A stretch of 64,000 nucleotides of DNA from Stratiolaelaps scimitus (Eukaryota; Arthropoda; Arachnida; Mesostigmata; Laelapidae): assembly GCA_019614645.1 (NCBI GenBank), contig JABWDB010000001.1, forward strand, positions 16,533,501-16,597,500, read 5' to 3'. Made by a program: the position numbers and the translations under genes. How positions within the stretch are numbered: position 1 is the first letter of the stretch; every line of letters begins with the position of its first letter. Below, piece after piece: positions 1 to 11,814 of this stretch. The notes beneath the pieces were generated by a model. The model ran no database searches, was not told the origin of the DNA, and saw only the letters and a program-made list of their open reading frames with translations.

Positions 1-3000
1 CAGTGACTAGCCAGAGATTCCATTGATCATTCTAAGAATATTTCAAAGTTCACCTAATATCACTGCCTAGGACAGTAGGCGAACAGATTTGAATGAGGTG
101 AACAATTAAAGTATATATAAGACGACCTGAACACTGTGTTGGCAATGAGATGCGGGCATTGATCGCGGCAGATTGTCTACGCTATCTTCTAAAACGATTT
201 CTTAAAAATCACACTTTTCTTATACAAGTAATTAAATTTAAGTCTGAGATATGTGCGTGCATTTGCGCGGAGACGCCTTACCACAGATGTTGTACTTCAG
301 CTTAACACGGATTTGTCCACTAGTAACAGACGATATTGTAGCTAGGACAATACACAATCTTAGCAACACCAGCGATTTCATAACCATTTGTATTCGATGG
401 TTGTCCAGCAGTAGACTTTTAAATCGAGCAGCACCAACATCAAATATGTGAAATTAGTTTTCTGCGACTAAACTGTGTAAGCCTATCTCTCTTAGAAGTA
501 TCAAGTTCGCGGCCAGGTCACGTCGGCGTGGTTTTCGTAAATGTCCACCATTAATCGCTTTAGTCGGCCGAACGCATTTATATTAAATACATCTCTCGGA
601 CTACGTGACTTGCCAAACGGTTGCCTGCATGCTTAGCAAACACAATCAATATATTGTTGTTAGTGCTGTCTTTGTTATCAAGATTCATAAAGTGATTTCG
701 GCTCAGTGTTGAAATGAAAATACATTGCTTTTTTCTCAAAGAAAATCGAATTTTCACATACCCTTCAGGTCCTGCTTCAGCAGGACAAGGAAAAGCTCTC
801 TTGTACGGCTAACCTAGTCATATATCTATCATATATACTCGCCTTTGTACGACACAAGTTGCTTAAATCATATGTGACATGTGGTGTGACCTTCGATATA
901 GTCATGGTCTGCTGCTTGAATCCCTGTACCGAGCAAAGATATTGTATAAAACGTATCATCAACAAAGGGAAAACGCTGACTTATAGCATGATAAACCTTC
1001 CTATACTATATGTTCTAATTGAAACCTGTAAAATCGATTAAACTCGCCATTGGCTCTTCGGCTGTCCTTGGCTGCTGACAGGGCCAAAATCCATCGCCGA
1101 CTCAAGTCGCCCCATCGGCATTTAGTTACACGTAGGTGACGACATAACCTTGTTTATGCTGAATTGACTATTTGCTTAGAGATGCACAACAGGCCGACAC
1201 GTTAGAGGCCGAATAGCTGCGTAGGAGATCGGCTTTTGTCCACTATTGAGTTATTGCCGGAAAGAGCGAGAGAGAGAGAATGGGAGCGAACAAACAAATG
1301 AATTTAGTCTGTGAAAGCAGTGTAGCAATACTACATCAAGAAGAACTTCAGCCAGTTCACTTCAAGCGATACTTGCGGGACGTGATATTTATAGAAGGAA
1401 ACGCCTGAAGTGAAACTGCTAAAAATTTTAGATTGAACTTCTGTTTGACCAGCATAATCTGTGTGCGACCCAAATTCCCTATGATTGCAAACAGCTTTCA
1501 CGAGGGTTTTAAACAGGTGCTACCTATATAACTTGATGAAGGTCATATCAGATTTACTGTACAGTTTGTTGAAGAAATTATCAACCAAACATACCCTAGC
1601 ATAGCTGAATCCTCGTCTAAAGAGAATCCTTAACTATCAGCGCAATGAAGTTTCAAAACCTAATATTCGCTGTGTACTACCCAACAGAGATCGACCTTCC
1701 GTAATAACAGGTCTTCTTAAGTTCAGGTCTTATCTTAAAGCGTTCGCCGCGTTTTATATATACCACGAGGATAAACTGATTCACTTCCAAGTAAATCGCA
1801 AGTAGTCGAGTACATTGGCATTGAACGGTTATATTGTCACAATCATATTTCGTTAAAAATAGATATTCCTGTCAGTTAATTTATACCGAATTTATGTAAG
1901 AATGCATATAAATGTTATACAATAAATGCTCACTCAAAGGATGCGTCTCTGTTTTCTTGAAAATATACATTTTATATATTTTTGACATTATTTGTTGTTA
2001 AAGCTTTACTCTTGGTGTTATTAAGTAGCATTTTACATAGTATTACAAACGTCGTTAGGAGCGCCGCATATTGTATGCTGGAGAAGGCAGACATTCTGTA
2101 CCAAAAAGGACTCAAGTTGCACGTGTGGGCTATGGTATACGTTATAATGGCTCATACATCTCAACTACACATTGAGATATAAGCTATCTTCGATGAAATA
2201 ATATGTAGTATAGTCGGTCATACGTTTTGACTATTTATGAGTACATCTAATGCGACTGCAAATAATACGTATTGCGAAGTCCTCATTTCACTTTAATACA
2301 TGTACTCTAATAATCGTTACCAGCAGATCTTATTTTGCACATGAATAACTCTTAGCAAATGTAAATCCCTTACCAGTGCTTCAACTGTATGCTTACTCTT
2401 ACAACAACAGTAAGCCTTCTTTCACGACCCCACCGCGCTCCGAACTAAAGGAGCCCTTTGGAAATTCGTCCTGCGAGAGCCCAACTTAGTGCTTGTTAAC
2501 GTTTGTCTAATATTATTTAATAGTATATTTATATTCGTGAAGACGATGCTTCTATCGTTAACGGCCAAGACCACCAGCAGTGAAATGACCTGTGCAAATT
2601 GGACCCTCCACGATCTCCCTAATAATCAGGTCCGACGAAACGTCCGACAGCCTTTGAAAATAGTGAACGTTAGCCGGATGACCAGCCGTCGTTGCTGTTG
2701 CTTTGGGATATTCTGATCATTCCTAGTCACGTCCGGTTCATCAACTGAACAAGGCTGATGACAAAGTAGTCCACAACAACCAATATATCTTGCGTAGGAT
2801 AGTGCAGTTATCAGGCACATGTGCAATGTTAGTCAAAAACCAAAGATAATGCAAGTTTTTTGTACGTTATTATCCAAATTTATTAATGAGCTGTCGGCTG
2901 CTCGTTTGCTTCCATCGTCAGTGTCCTTTATGCGCGATCACGGCGTGTCGCCATTTATCGTCGTTAGAAATCTATCCAATTTCTGTAATGACTGCTAGGA

Positions 3001-3959
3001 CGGGGGAGACGTCCGAACCATACTGATGTTGATTAATAAGTCTTTCTTGATTAGCATCGTATACAGATGGCCTTTTCAGCCAGAGACTAACCGATCCAAG
3101 CTATCCCACAAACGACTCCAACTCACAGATGAATGGCTAATCATTTGTATACGCCGTCATTTCGCGAGACCAGCGCCGCCCGCCACTAAGCCTTGAAAAA
3201 ATCGAAGCATTACGATCTGTTTCGATGAGGCGTGTAGCCAAGCTAGCGGTGGTTAGATTCTCTACTGGTGCAGGTTCTTTTCGAAGGGAATTTACCCACT
3301 TGTTTTCTATACCACTCACTTGAAGTTAGTTCAATCATATCGGGTAAGCCAAATCATTTTTCGAGAATACGTGGTTGATGATGGCTCCGGTTATACGTTT
3401 ATTTGTATGCCTGTTCTTGTACTAAAGAAAATGATACTAATCATACATAGTTTGCTTAATATACACCGCTCTGAACAAGTTGTAAACCAGTGAGCACGTG
3501 CTGTTGAAATGAGCGATCATATATATATATATATATATATGTATATATCTGGCAATGAAATTAAAAGTTACTCGCATGACGCGCGCACTCGCTCAGAGAT
3601 GCTTTGTTTTTTTGAGAAGCCTCGAGAAATGACAAAAAATATTTCCTTAGAAAAATCGCTGTCCTCTACGAATTACGGAGGACGTTGTCATTGTCCAGAA
3701 CGGCTGCGCGATCGAGAACGCCTACCTTTGCACGCTCGTGATTCGTAGTAGATCTGTGATAGTTGATGGTACAATCGCCGGTAGTTGTGACAAATGTTTA
3801 GTGTTTCGTCGATCCGCAAACACGCCACAAAATGTTCATGAGCGAATACCACGGCTGAATAGCTTGTCATGTTCATAATTAACCTATTGACTCGAAAATG
3901 TATTTTGATATGTCTTTCTAACTAATCAAGGGTAAATATTTCGTGTTATAGGACTACCA
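1..3959. other. Upstream non-coding region, no gene recognised
   Basis: No open frame here resembles a known family, and the short frames are not supported by splice or start context. It holds a (TA)n tract at about 3519-3550, roughly 400 bases before the first lysozyme-like gene. The last bases before that gene's ATG (ending ...gttatag then gactacca) look like a splice acceptor, so a non-coding first exon could lie in this stretch. That is inference. Confidence 0.5.
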
Positions 3960-4935
3960 ATGAAATGGCAATTTCCTGGCGTTACTGCCCCTATCGGAGT
4001 GTTCGCTCTGGCATGGTCCTTACAGATGTCTTGTGGACGTGAGAACACCAACGGCACATTAATAACTCGATGCGAATTTGTCGCTTATGCTAAGAAATTT
4101 GCACAGCGACATGAAATGGACGAGTGGGTTTGTCTTGTTCAGCACGAAACCCTCTTCAATCTCTGCTATGAAACTCTAATAACGTATGAACCGGCGGCAT
4201 GATGTTGTCAATTTATTTGGGTTGTATTATTCCAACCAACAGATTCCCTATCCAAACTAGATTTTTACCTTAGATTACCGTAACCCGGAAGTAATCTCGC
4301 GGCTTTTTCTTTTATTATAATCGAATACTTAGTGTGCAATGCCACTAGTGGACTACGAGTCTCAAAAGGCATACAAAACTGAGTCATGTGATTTAAGCCA
4401 CCTAAATATGTGACTATCGTTTTGCTTAAGTTCAGTATAGTGAATTCATAAGAAGCCATGTATATGTTCGTGAAACGTATGTTCATGTTGCGGGCAGCTA
4501 GGTCAACGTTTTTTTTATGTTTAGAATGATGATCTTGCCATCACTGTTCAATGAGATCACCCCCTCCTGCAGTATGAGCTGACCCCTGTTAAAATATCAA
4601 ATAATCCTGCGTGCATAGGCACGCCTCACATGAGAGCCATAAACTATGTGTCTGATTCGATCGTTTGCTGTTCTGGGAGTAGAACAGATTTCCCTGCCAG
4701 ATCGTTTATGAAATATGGGATCTTTGCCATAACGGAACCCTGGTGCAGCACGGTGGACATCGGGTTATCCCGATGCCGGACCATGTGTCCTGATATGATG
4801 GGCCGTGCCGGCTTCGCCGCAGCACTAAAGTGCGCTTCGATAATTAGATTCACCACTGGCTTCGACTGGTGGACCTCACATGCCATGCACTGTTCCGGTG
4901 GACGTTCGGCAGGAGCTGCTTCCGGTTGTGACTAA
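3960..4935 (+). CDS. C-type lysozyme-like protein A, two exons, catalytic Asp replaced by Lys
   Basis: Exon 1 is 3960-4183 (donor gt at 4184) and exon 2 is about 4683-4935 (acceptor tag at 4680-4682; 4680 is also in phase). Both junctions are phase 2, as in the neighbouring lysozyme. The joined frame gives 158 residues. Residues 1 to about 25 are a hydrophobic signal peptide, followed by a short extension with an N-glycosylation site (Asn31-Gly-Thr). The eight family cysteines are at 38, 58, 96, 106, 110, 125, 145 and 157, with near-canonical spacing; Cys25 and Cys69 are extra. The catalytic Glu is present (Glu63, in HETLFN). The residue before Tyr-Gly in exon 2, normally the catalytic Asp, is Lys85. 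The FQIN motif has become FAIT, and there is a small insertion before it. AATAAA overlaps the stop codon (4934-4939). It is probably a secreted lysozyme-fold protein without muramidase activity. The exon 2 acceptor is the least certain point. Confidence 0.8.
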
Positions 4936-5504
4936 TAAAGAAAAATAAAATAAAAAATAACACAGACCGCATTGCCGCCTAACACGCTGGCAAGCCATTT
5001 TAGTATATTATCATAGATGACCCGTCTGGATATCACTTAGTCAAATGCGTCAAACATGTAATTACGCATAACTACATACCGCTTTATATAGTTAAAGTTA
5101 CCACACTTGTTCTCGGAATCGTGAGCATCAAAAACGTGCACCGTAGGATCTCTACTAAATAGTAGTTTTATGTGCAACATCATCTTGCAAAGTCATTTTG
5201 TCTATCTTGTCGACATATCTCGTCATGGCGGCAAGTCTGCTTCAATATGTTGTACATTTCTTTGAAGCGAAATTTTACGGCTCTCGGCAATCGGCAAGAT
5301 GAAAAATAGATCGAAATATGGGTACAGTGTCACCAGCGATCTTCGGCAAAACGCGGTACTTGTACTTTTTCACGCGTTAATACGCGGTAGTAATGAACGA
5401 ATCGATCATCCTGTCTCGTGTCTAACTCCAAGATATTCACTTCTTATATAATAAGAAAAATAGCCTGGAGTTTTTGCCGACAGTGTACACGTATGGGCAT
5501 GCTA
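4936..5504. other. Intergenic spacer after lysozyme-like A
   Basis: It begins with an A-rich run carrying several overlapping AATAAA-type signals, the probable 3' end of the lysozyme-like gene. Nothing else is recognised up to the mariner at 5505. Confidence 0.5.
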
Positions 5505-5579
5505 TTAGGTTGGACGAAAAGTTCTTTCTGTTTTTTGTACCAACGTTGTATCGACGGTGAGTTTCCCTGCGCACTTATT

Positions 5580-6276
5580 CTATTGATTGAACTAGTCCCC
5601 ACGGTTTGTGACGATCTTCCTCCAGCGTTCCACCAGGTCGGTAATGCCTTTTTTGTAAAAGTCCTCCTTATTTTGAGAGAAATAGTCGCATAACACCTTT
5701 TTGACCTCTTCCTCTCAGTTGTACTTTTTTGTACTAAGGTAGTTCGCGAGCCCCAAGACAAGATGGTATTCTGAAGGGGCGAGGTCGGAGGAATACGGAG
5801 GATGTGGAACGGTTTTCCAGCCAAGCTCCTGGATTTTATTCTGGGTCACCGAACCCACATGGTGTCGCAGATGGAACAGGACCCCAGACTATTGACGAGC
5901 ATTGGACGGGATTTCCTTACTTTTTTTAAACCGGTCCAGCTGCTGACAGTACAGGACTGAATTGAATGTTATGCCCCACGGCAGAAGCCCACCAAACAGT
6001 TCCAAGTTCTGCGGCTAGTTCTCGAGTAGTTACGGTTTGATTTTCGCAGATCTTCATTTTTAACACATCGTCGTCGATCACTGTAGGCCGCCCGGACCTC
6101 GGTGCATCTACCGGGCTGAAGACACCAGAACGAAATTTTTTGAACCAATTACTACAGATCCTTTCAGTCACACAGCCCTGTACGAGCAGCGCGGTAGCGT
6201 TTCCGTACTCCTCGCCTTCTTTGAACTCAAAAAACAAAGAATGGCGAATTTTCGATTTGTCACTCTCCATGTTCAC
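5580..6276 (-). pseudogene. Mariner transposase pseudogene
   Basis: The frame is open from Met at 6276 for about 95 codons, through the DNA-binding domain and the REL-AAELG segment. It then jumps over a deletion directly to the LYCQQLDR block. It continues with stops and frameshifts into the DLAPSEYHL motif and a C-terminal block reading EEVKKVL and DLVERWRK. It cannot encode an active transposase because two of the three catalytic acids are missing. Confidence 0.85.
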
Positions 6277-6389
6277 AGCCGATTTACTACCACAAGGAGC
6301 AATCTGGGCGCGCGAATGGCGTCATCATCGTGTTCAGCGGTCCCGAATTAGATGAAAACCAACATCGCCCCCACTTAGCCTTTGGTAGA

Positions 6390-7015
6390 CGTCGGTGAGA
6401 CTCGGTTGCGGATGTTTTTGATAAATTTGACCTGCTGCCTATAGGTAAGATTTACGTGGTTCATGTCGCACCTCTTGCCTTTAAGATGATGAGAGGAAAA
6501 ATTCCCCGTGATATTGCACTTCCAATCACCGCTGTCGTCAAAAGGTCTAACCGTCGGCCAACAACCTTCGAAACACCATTTGTCATAAGAGAACTCAGCC
6601 GCCATGCTCTTGCGCACCGCTTGCCTGCAGTCTGGGGCTCACTACCTCGCGAAATTAGAACCCTTACATCATCAAAGGTGTTTGCGCGGAAGGTCAGGAA
6701 GGTTGTTTGTAAATAATTTAGAGGTGTCCTTTGGGGTATACTATAATGAAACGAAACAGAGAAAGTCTGTTTATTTATAATTGCGATTAATGCATAGACT
6801 GAATATAATTTGTGTGGGCGTTGCCCCTTGTATACTGTTACTTTTATGATAATCAAAACATTGATGTAAATAATGCCGTTTCCAGAAATCGGTAGCATTT
6901 GAAATAATCCATGAGACGACACTTTTTCGCTATTATTTTTACGAGAACTTAAGCGTTGTGATAAGACTGTAGTTCCGTTAATAAACCAAACCTTGTATTG
7001 TAGTATATTATTGTA
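6390..7015 (+). mobile_element. 5'-truncated CR1/L2-type LINE 3' end nested in the mariner
   Basis: The frame 6456-6716 reads LAFKMMRGKIP, then a basic stretch, then HRLPAVWGSLPREIR and a short tail. This is the standard extreme C-terminus of the LINE reverse-transcriptase protein. About 230 bases of 3' UTR follow, with a taataaa signal near 6980. The 3' UTR block (acttaagcgttgt... gttccgttaataaa) recurs at 24628-24690 and, on the minus strand, at 22936-23010 and 25377-25450. The element lies in the mariner's 5' leader. The left junction is only approximate. Confidence 0.75.
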
Positions 7016-7085
7016 TTAGCCCACGGCAGAACGAGTCGGCAACGAGTCCACCTTCTGGGCAGAAAGAACTTTCCGTCCAACCTAA

Positions 7086-9066
7086 TGGAAGGGAACACTG
7101 AAAAATTCAGTGTCATGGTTGTTGCCCTTACTACGTATGTTGACGATCTTGTTGGTCCCGTTACCTGTCTATTCTTGGACTCACCAATGAGACTTGCTGT
7201 CATTATAATCTCCGAATGAACAATATCCTTCTAACACTATCCAAAGCTCTTTTTGTTCTTACTATTCATTGTTGTTTTATAATCTGGGTTTTCAGACAAA
7301 GCGAAATAAGAGTACAATCATGGTTCATCAAAGTTCGGACTGCCGTAATACTTTTAGATATAAATAGTGGCACTCCTAAATTCATATATGTACGCCGACA
7401 CGAAACTTCGGCCCTTCAAATCAATTAAGTTTCATCAGACCACAGCCATGATTGGTTACTATAATTATGTGCGCGAAAGTCTCGGTCGTCTCGGTCTTCG
7501 TAGCTCTAAAGACACTATATACATATACCATCATATTGTACAGCAGACAAGTGTACACTTTTCTTTCGCCACGGAGCGCTACAGGATTGTTCGAGTATCC
7601 GATCTTCCACAACGACCTGAAAATGTTCAATACACTTTCGTGTATTTTACGTACCATTAATAGATTGATAAAACACAAAAAGTTTGAGGATATAGAACTA
7701 TTGCTGAAAACATCTCAGAAGTGTTTCCACAATGGTGTAGCTTCTTACAATCAATTGAATGGGTGTTCAAGCATTTATAGGTAGATGCCAGCTATAGGTG
7801 TCATGTACAAATATAAAATACACCACTGATCCATTTTCAACAACTTCGAACATTTGGAGGCAATGATGTGAATAAGGAGGTACAACGATCCTATGGAACT
7901 TCGTTCGTTAACTCAACCAATACGCATTAATCGCTATAACATCATCAAACAACATTATGCTATAACTCACCACGGCAAAGTGTCTGACTGTACCCGATGA
8001 ACCCACAAAGTGAATGCTCTACCACATGTATTTCAATCCTGGACACACACAAGCTCAGATACCGAGCATGGGCCTCAGCCAATTGTATAACCAATCAAAT
8101 CAAATACCGGTTTGTTTGATCGGATTTAGAATCCAGCAACGTTATTATGTGTTTTTAAAGCACATCAGCACTTTCGTTGCAGGGCGTTTTTCCAGTTTAT
8201 CCTTGACGATGTTTCGCTGAAATGATAGATTACTGACTTTACTACGGATAATCATTCTTGCTAACATTGTTTCGGTTGCGTTTCTGAGTAGTACGCATTG
8301 ATCATAACCCTGAAGAGAGACTCGAACAGACCCCGTTTTTCACCACTAGCCTAGAGATTGCCATACACTATAACCGTGTACAGTGGTTCGTGAGTCATGA
8401 TTCCAGCGATCAAGAGTGGCATTGGCTTAGTCACTATTCTGGCTGAAAGTTTACCTTACCTTACATACTGCATCTGATCGGTGTGGGAATCAGTATAAAG
8501 TGATTCGGTGACACAGGTAATCAAAACAATCTGCTTACATTAACCAATAAGTATTGACAGTAAGCGTGTCCCCAACGTAGTGCAATCAGGTACTAGGCGC
8601 TTGCGTATCTTCAAAATACCTTCAATTGGTTAAACCTTGTGACCAGCTTTAGATTCTGATAACCCGTAGTTACTAAAAACATTTTTTACTACTAACATTC
8701 CTCTTTGATTGCAATTAGACAGATGATCTATCACTCTGGGTATCACCACTGCTAAGGCGATGCAGCTCTATTTCGAAAAGACACATCCGTAACTAAAAAT
8801 ACTGGCGCACCTTTGCTATTGATGAAAATAAGTTAACCTCTGTACCCCTAACAACCGATTTGGGGATCCGTGAATAAACCATAAATAGCGCCATTGTGAT
8901 TTGCCCATCAAGATGGGCTAGTTGGTTTGAGGATCTTTGAGAGCTGATTCATATATATATATATATGTACTATATGCTCAAGTTCTCCTGAAGAAGCTCA
9001 AGTCAATTTTGTTTGTGTAAAAACGAATGGAAGTTATCCTCGTTCCAACTCAACTCAGCAGGCAAA
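7086..9066. other. Intergenic region upstream of lysozyme B
   Basis: No gene is recognised. An AT dinucleotide run at about 8949-8967 lies 100 bases before the lysozyme start codon and could supply its TATA element. That is inferred from position only. Confidence 0.45.
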
Positions 9067-10421
9067 ATGAAGTTTTCAACCGTTCCCATCGGAATTGTCG
9101 TCTTCGTTGTGTGGTGTTCATACGAGGTCGTCCAATCGAAGGTTTATGGGCGCTGTGAGTTCGTGAGGGCTGCTCGCAGGTATTTTCCTGCACACGAGAT
9201 CGACGATTGGACGTGCCTCGCGAAATACGAGAGTACCTTCAACACAAAAGCTACACATAAGTACGTGATGTTTCCGCCGATTGATTGTCTTAGAATGTCT
9301 AGGTTAATTTTCCACATGTTTTTGGCTTCGTTATATATATATATATAATGTCCCCAGTATAGAACTGTATATATTACATAATATCTCTCAGAGAATGCCT
9401 TGTTCCAAACCATACGTTAAAATGTTTGGTTTCCTCTATGCGATTATATAAATAGTAACAAAACCAAATAGCTCCCTCCACATGTAAATGGTCTTCCATT
9501 ATTTTAATACATGTGATTATATAGCTGGCTAGTTTTCATTATATTCTTTTGATACAATTGGTTGACAGATGTACCAGGCGAACATGTTTTTTTATAAGTT
9601 TTCGTGTATTTTTGAAGCTTTTGACACTCTAGCACCTTCTTATACCAACCACTGTGCAACCACCCCCGGTTACGCAGTAGCACGTGCGGAGCGGACCAAG
9701 CTACGAAAGTACGCCGACTTCAGGCCACCCACCTCTTTTCCCCCTTGCTTTTGAGACCTTATGCAGGCACGGCCCCCTCACTGCGAACTTCCTCGAAGGG
9801 GTCTACAATAGGCTGGTCTACGCCACCGGGGACAAGCGCACAGGATCTTTCCTTCTGCAACGCCTGTCCCTCGCTGAGCAAAGAGGCAATGTCATCGCTT
9901 TCCTCGGGACAATGTTGGCCTCGGCCCCGGTCCCCAACTAATCCCCCCCAAATAATCCCTAGAACTAATTCCTAATTGTTGTATGTTTTCAAACTTCAAT
10001 TAAGTATTATAATTAATTCTAATTCAATGACTAGTAGAGTTCACACAGTGGCACTAATTCGTTCAAAACGACGTTAGACATAACGAAATAGGGAGGGAAA
10101 TAACAATACTAACCGGTATCGATCGCTCACATTCACAGCAGAGCATGCTAACTGATAATCATTCGTGTATTTGATCTTGTTACAAGGAATTCGGACGGCT
10201 CGACCGATTTCGGCATTTTCCAGATAAACAATCGCTGGTGGTGCAGTCCAGGACCTCACAACGTTTGCAAGGTCCGCTGCGTTGACCTGATGAGCGATGA
10301 CTTGAGGAGACCTAGCAGGTGTGCAAAGCTCATTAAAAAGTACCAAGGCTTCAAGGCTTGGGTCGCGTGGGTGCAGCGCTGTTCTAATGGTCGTTCAAGA
10401 GGAGCTTCGGCCGGCTGCTGA
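9067..10421 (+). CDS. C-type lysozyme B, two exons, apparently active
   Basis: Exon 1 is 9067-9260 and exon 2 is 10187-10421, separated by a 926-base GT-AG intron in phase 2. The product is 142 residues: a 24-residue signal peptide and a 118-residue mature enzyme, the usual C-type length. Mature cysteines are at 6, 26, 60, 68, 72, 86, 106 and 118, which is the full four-disulfide set. Catalytic Glu31 (in AKYESTFN) and Asp48 (in DGSTDFGIFQIN) correspond to Glu35 and Asp52 of hen lysozyme. The enzyme would hydrolyse the beta-1,4 bond between MurNAc and GlcNAc in bacterial peptidoglycan, outside the cell, for defence or digestion. The in-frame Met 18 codons upstream is unlikely to be the start, because the signal peptide begins at 9067. 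A poly(A) signal AATAAA is at 10748-10753. The intron carries a LINE fragment. Gene A upstream is a divergent tandem paralogue. Confidence 0.93.
9601..9990 (+). mobile_element. LINE 3' fragment inside the lysozyme B intron
   Basis: The translated pieces TNHCATTPGYAVARAE and SFLLQRLSLAEQRGNVIAFLG are shared with minus-strand copies at 36440-36770 and 25898-26095. At 36.4-37.6 kb this 3' region is joined to an R1-like reverse-transcriptase remnant, so the fragment is the tail of that LINE family. It lies in the same orientation as the host gene and between its exons, so it does not break the coding sequence. Confidence 0.7.
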
Positions 10422-11284
10422 GGCATGGGTAACTTGGGTTGCTTGAAAGACAACTGAGAAAAAGATTCCGCTAGAAATATGTCTCGAATCCTTGTACATC
10501 GCTGGTGTTCAGAACAAGCCAAGGCCCATTACAGATATTAACGCGTTGATCCAGTGTTACTATACAATATTTGCTCTGGGCATATCGACAGTCGTGTCTA
10601 ATGGCTTTTGTTACCTGGGTGCAAGCTAATGAGCATACAGATTAATGCCTAAAAGTGCAATCTATAGATTATTGCTATTACTAAATGAAGATAAGTCTGT
10701 CTTTGTTGAATACATTCAGCAGATTTCAATACACTTTAATGTTTGTGAATAAAGGAGACGTGTTCGTTCCAATCTATGTCATGTATCACGTTGGACCTTG
10801 CCATTCGGTTTAATGGTTAGTGAGATTCTTCTTCATTGCTTTCCACAACTTCAGCCTCTAACTATAACAACACATATGCCACGCAGTAATTTATAATCAT
10901 GAAATAGGATATGTACAGATTCAATTATATAACGATATCGAAGCGTAGTTCTCGCCATGCCCTACAACTGGTTGGGCGTAGGATTGGTTAATACAATACA
11001 TCAACAAGATTAACTTCCGAAAAGATGAGCGAGTATTTTTCAACTGCAGTTGGCTGTATTTGAATGCGAAATACTGACAGATATGCAAATGCATCGCTAA
11101 TTATTTGTTAAAGCCTGATGTAAATAAAACTGCACATTAGCACCACCTCTCAAGAGAAAAACTACGGGGGTTAGCACTATTTCCAAGAGTGTTGTCGGGT
11201 AGCATTTTATGCGTTGCTCCTATGGAACTACGAATCAGACTACTGAGAACTAGAAAACGAAATATTTTCTTAATGTAACGTGTA
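10422..11284. other. 3' UTR of lysozyme B, then an empty spacer
   Basis: The first 330 bases end in AATAAA (10748-10753), the likely lysozyme mRNA 3' end. Beyond that no feature is recognised until the poly(A) signal of the first glycine-rich gene on the opposite strand, so the two genes converge. Confidence 0.5.
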
Positions 11285-11372
11285 TTTATTTACACAAGTA
11301 TACAAATTGTACACACTTGACTGTTCGGAGGACTTGAAAAATAGTGCCCCATTGAATGTATGACAGGTCTGT

Positions 11373-11738
11373 CTACCACCATCCGTGTCCTCCTCCGTAT
11401 CCGCCTCCGAAACCTCCCCCAAAGCCGCCTCCGTGTCCGTGTGAGATAACTGGAACGCTGGACACCGAAACGACAGGCTTCGATACGTACGAGATAGACT
11501 TGACAGGCTTCGATACATAGGAAACAACAGGTTTCTTCACGTAGTGGGTAGAAACAACGGGGGTCTTCACGTACGACACTTTCGCCACCTTTGCATGCGA
11601 AATGACAGCATGTCCGTGTCCTCCTCCGTAACCGCCTCCGAAGCCACCTCCATAGCCGCCCCCATAACCGCCGAGATCGCCGGCAGAGACCAATCCGAGA
11701 AGAACGGCCCCAATAGCGAGCGTAGCGGTGCACTTCAT
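11373..11738 (-). CDS. Glycine-rich cuticle-like secreted protein, copy 1
   Basis: The product has 121 residues. A signal peptide (1-19, ending VSA) precedes a Gly/Tyr block. A core follows with four repeats of the form YV-x-x-P-hydrophobic-x-S, then a second GGGF/GGGY block ending HGWW. Tyr-rich glycine loops plus Val-Pro repeats are typical of arthropod structural cuticle proteins. That assignment rests on composition, because no chitin-binding R&R motif is present. This copy differs from the others in its leader (MKCTATLAIGAVLL) and has Val rather than Ile in the first core repeat. It lacks the duplicated flanks of copies 3-10, so it is an older, stand-alone member. AATAAA (reverse strand) is at 11285-11290. 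A TATA box lies about 70 bases upstream of the ATG. No intron is needed. Confidence 0.9.
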   Translation of the reverse strand: MKCTATLAIGAVLLGLVSAGDLGGYGGGYGGGFGGGYGGGHGHAVISHAKVAKVSYVKTPVVSTHYVKKPVVSYVSKPVKSISYVSKPVVSVSSVPVISHGHGGGFGGGFGGGYGGGHGWW

Positions 11739-11807
11739 TCTACAGTGGTTTCTCTTGTATTCTGTTGTGAAGAACAGGTCTCACAGTACTGATGCTAGTC
11801 CGCGGCA

Positions 11808-11814
11808 TTTTATA
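11808..11814 (-). promoter_or_regulatory. TATA box of glycine-rich copy 1
   Basis: TATAAAA on the minus strand. An arthropod-type initiator TCAGT lies on the same strand at 11788-11792, about 24 bases downstream, giving a 5' UTR of roughly 50 bases. Confidence 0.7.

Larger units (their letters stand above)
5505..7085 (-). mobile_element. Degenerate mariner element with 26-bp inverted repeats, invaded by a LINE
   Basis: The terminal inverted repeats at 5505-5530 and 7060-7085 match over 26 bases with one mismatch, and a TA precedes the left end (5503-5504). Inside, on the minus strand, the transposase N-terminus starts at 6276. It shows the helix-turn-helix, the WF-x-KF-x-SG box and the PRSGRP linker. 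A later block reads LYCQQLDR, and near 5830-5700 a shifted frame carries PHPPYSSDLAPSEYHL, the usual mariner C-terminal motif. The region with the first catalytic Asp is deleted, the HDNA-type second Asp motif is lost, and stops and frameshifts are present. The copy is dead. The excess length over a usual 1.3-kb mariner comes from a LINE fragment nested in its 5' leader. Confidence 0.9.

Noticed and set aside
4644..4886. Minus-strand open frame of 80 codons that looked protein-like and resembled one at 10.07-10.5 kb
   Set aside because: Both are antisense shadows of lysozyme exon 2 of genes A and B; the plus strand gives the eight-cysteine lysozyme pattern, which explains the similarity.
10074..10346. 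Minus-strand frame suggestive of an Ig or fibronectin-type exon (PPAIVYLENAEIGRAVRIPC)
   Set aside because: It is the complement of lysozyme B exon 2, whose sense reading is complete and spliced in phase.
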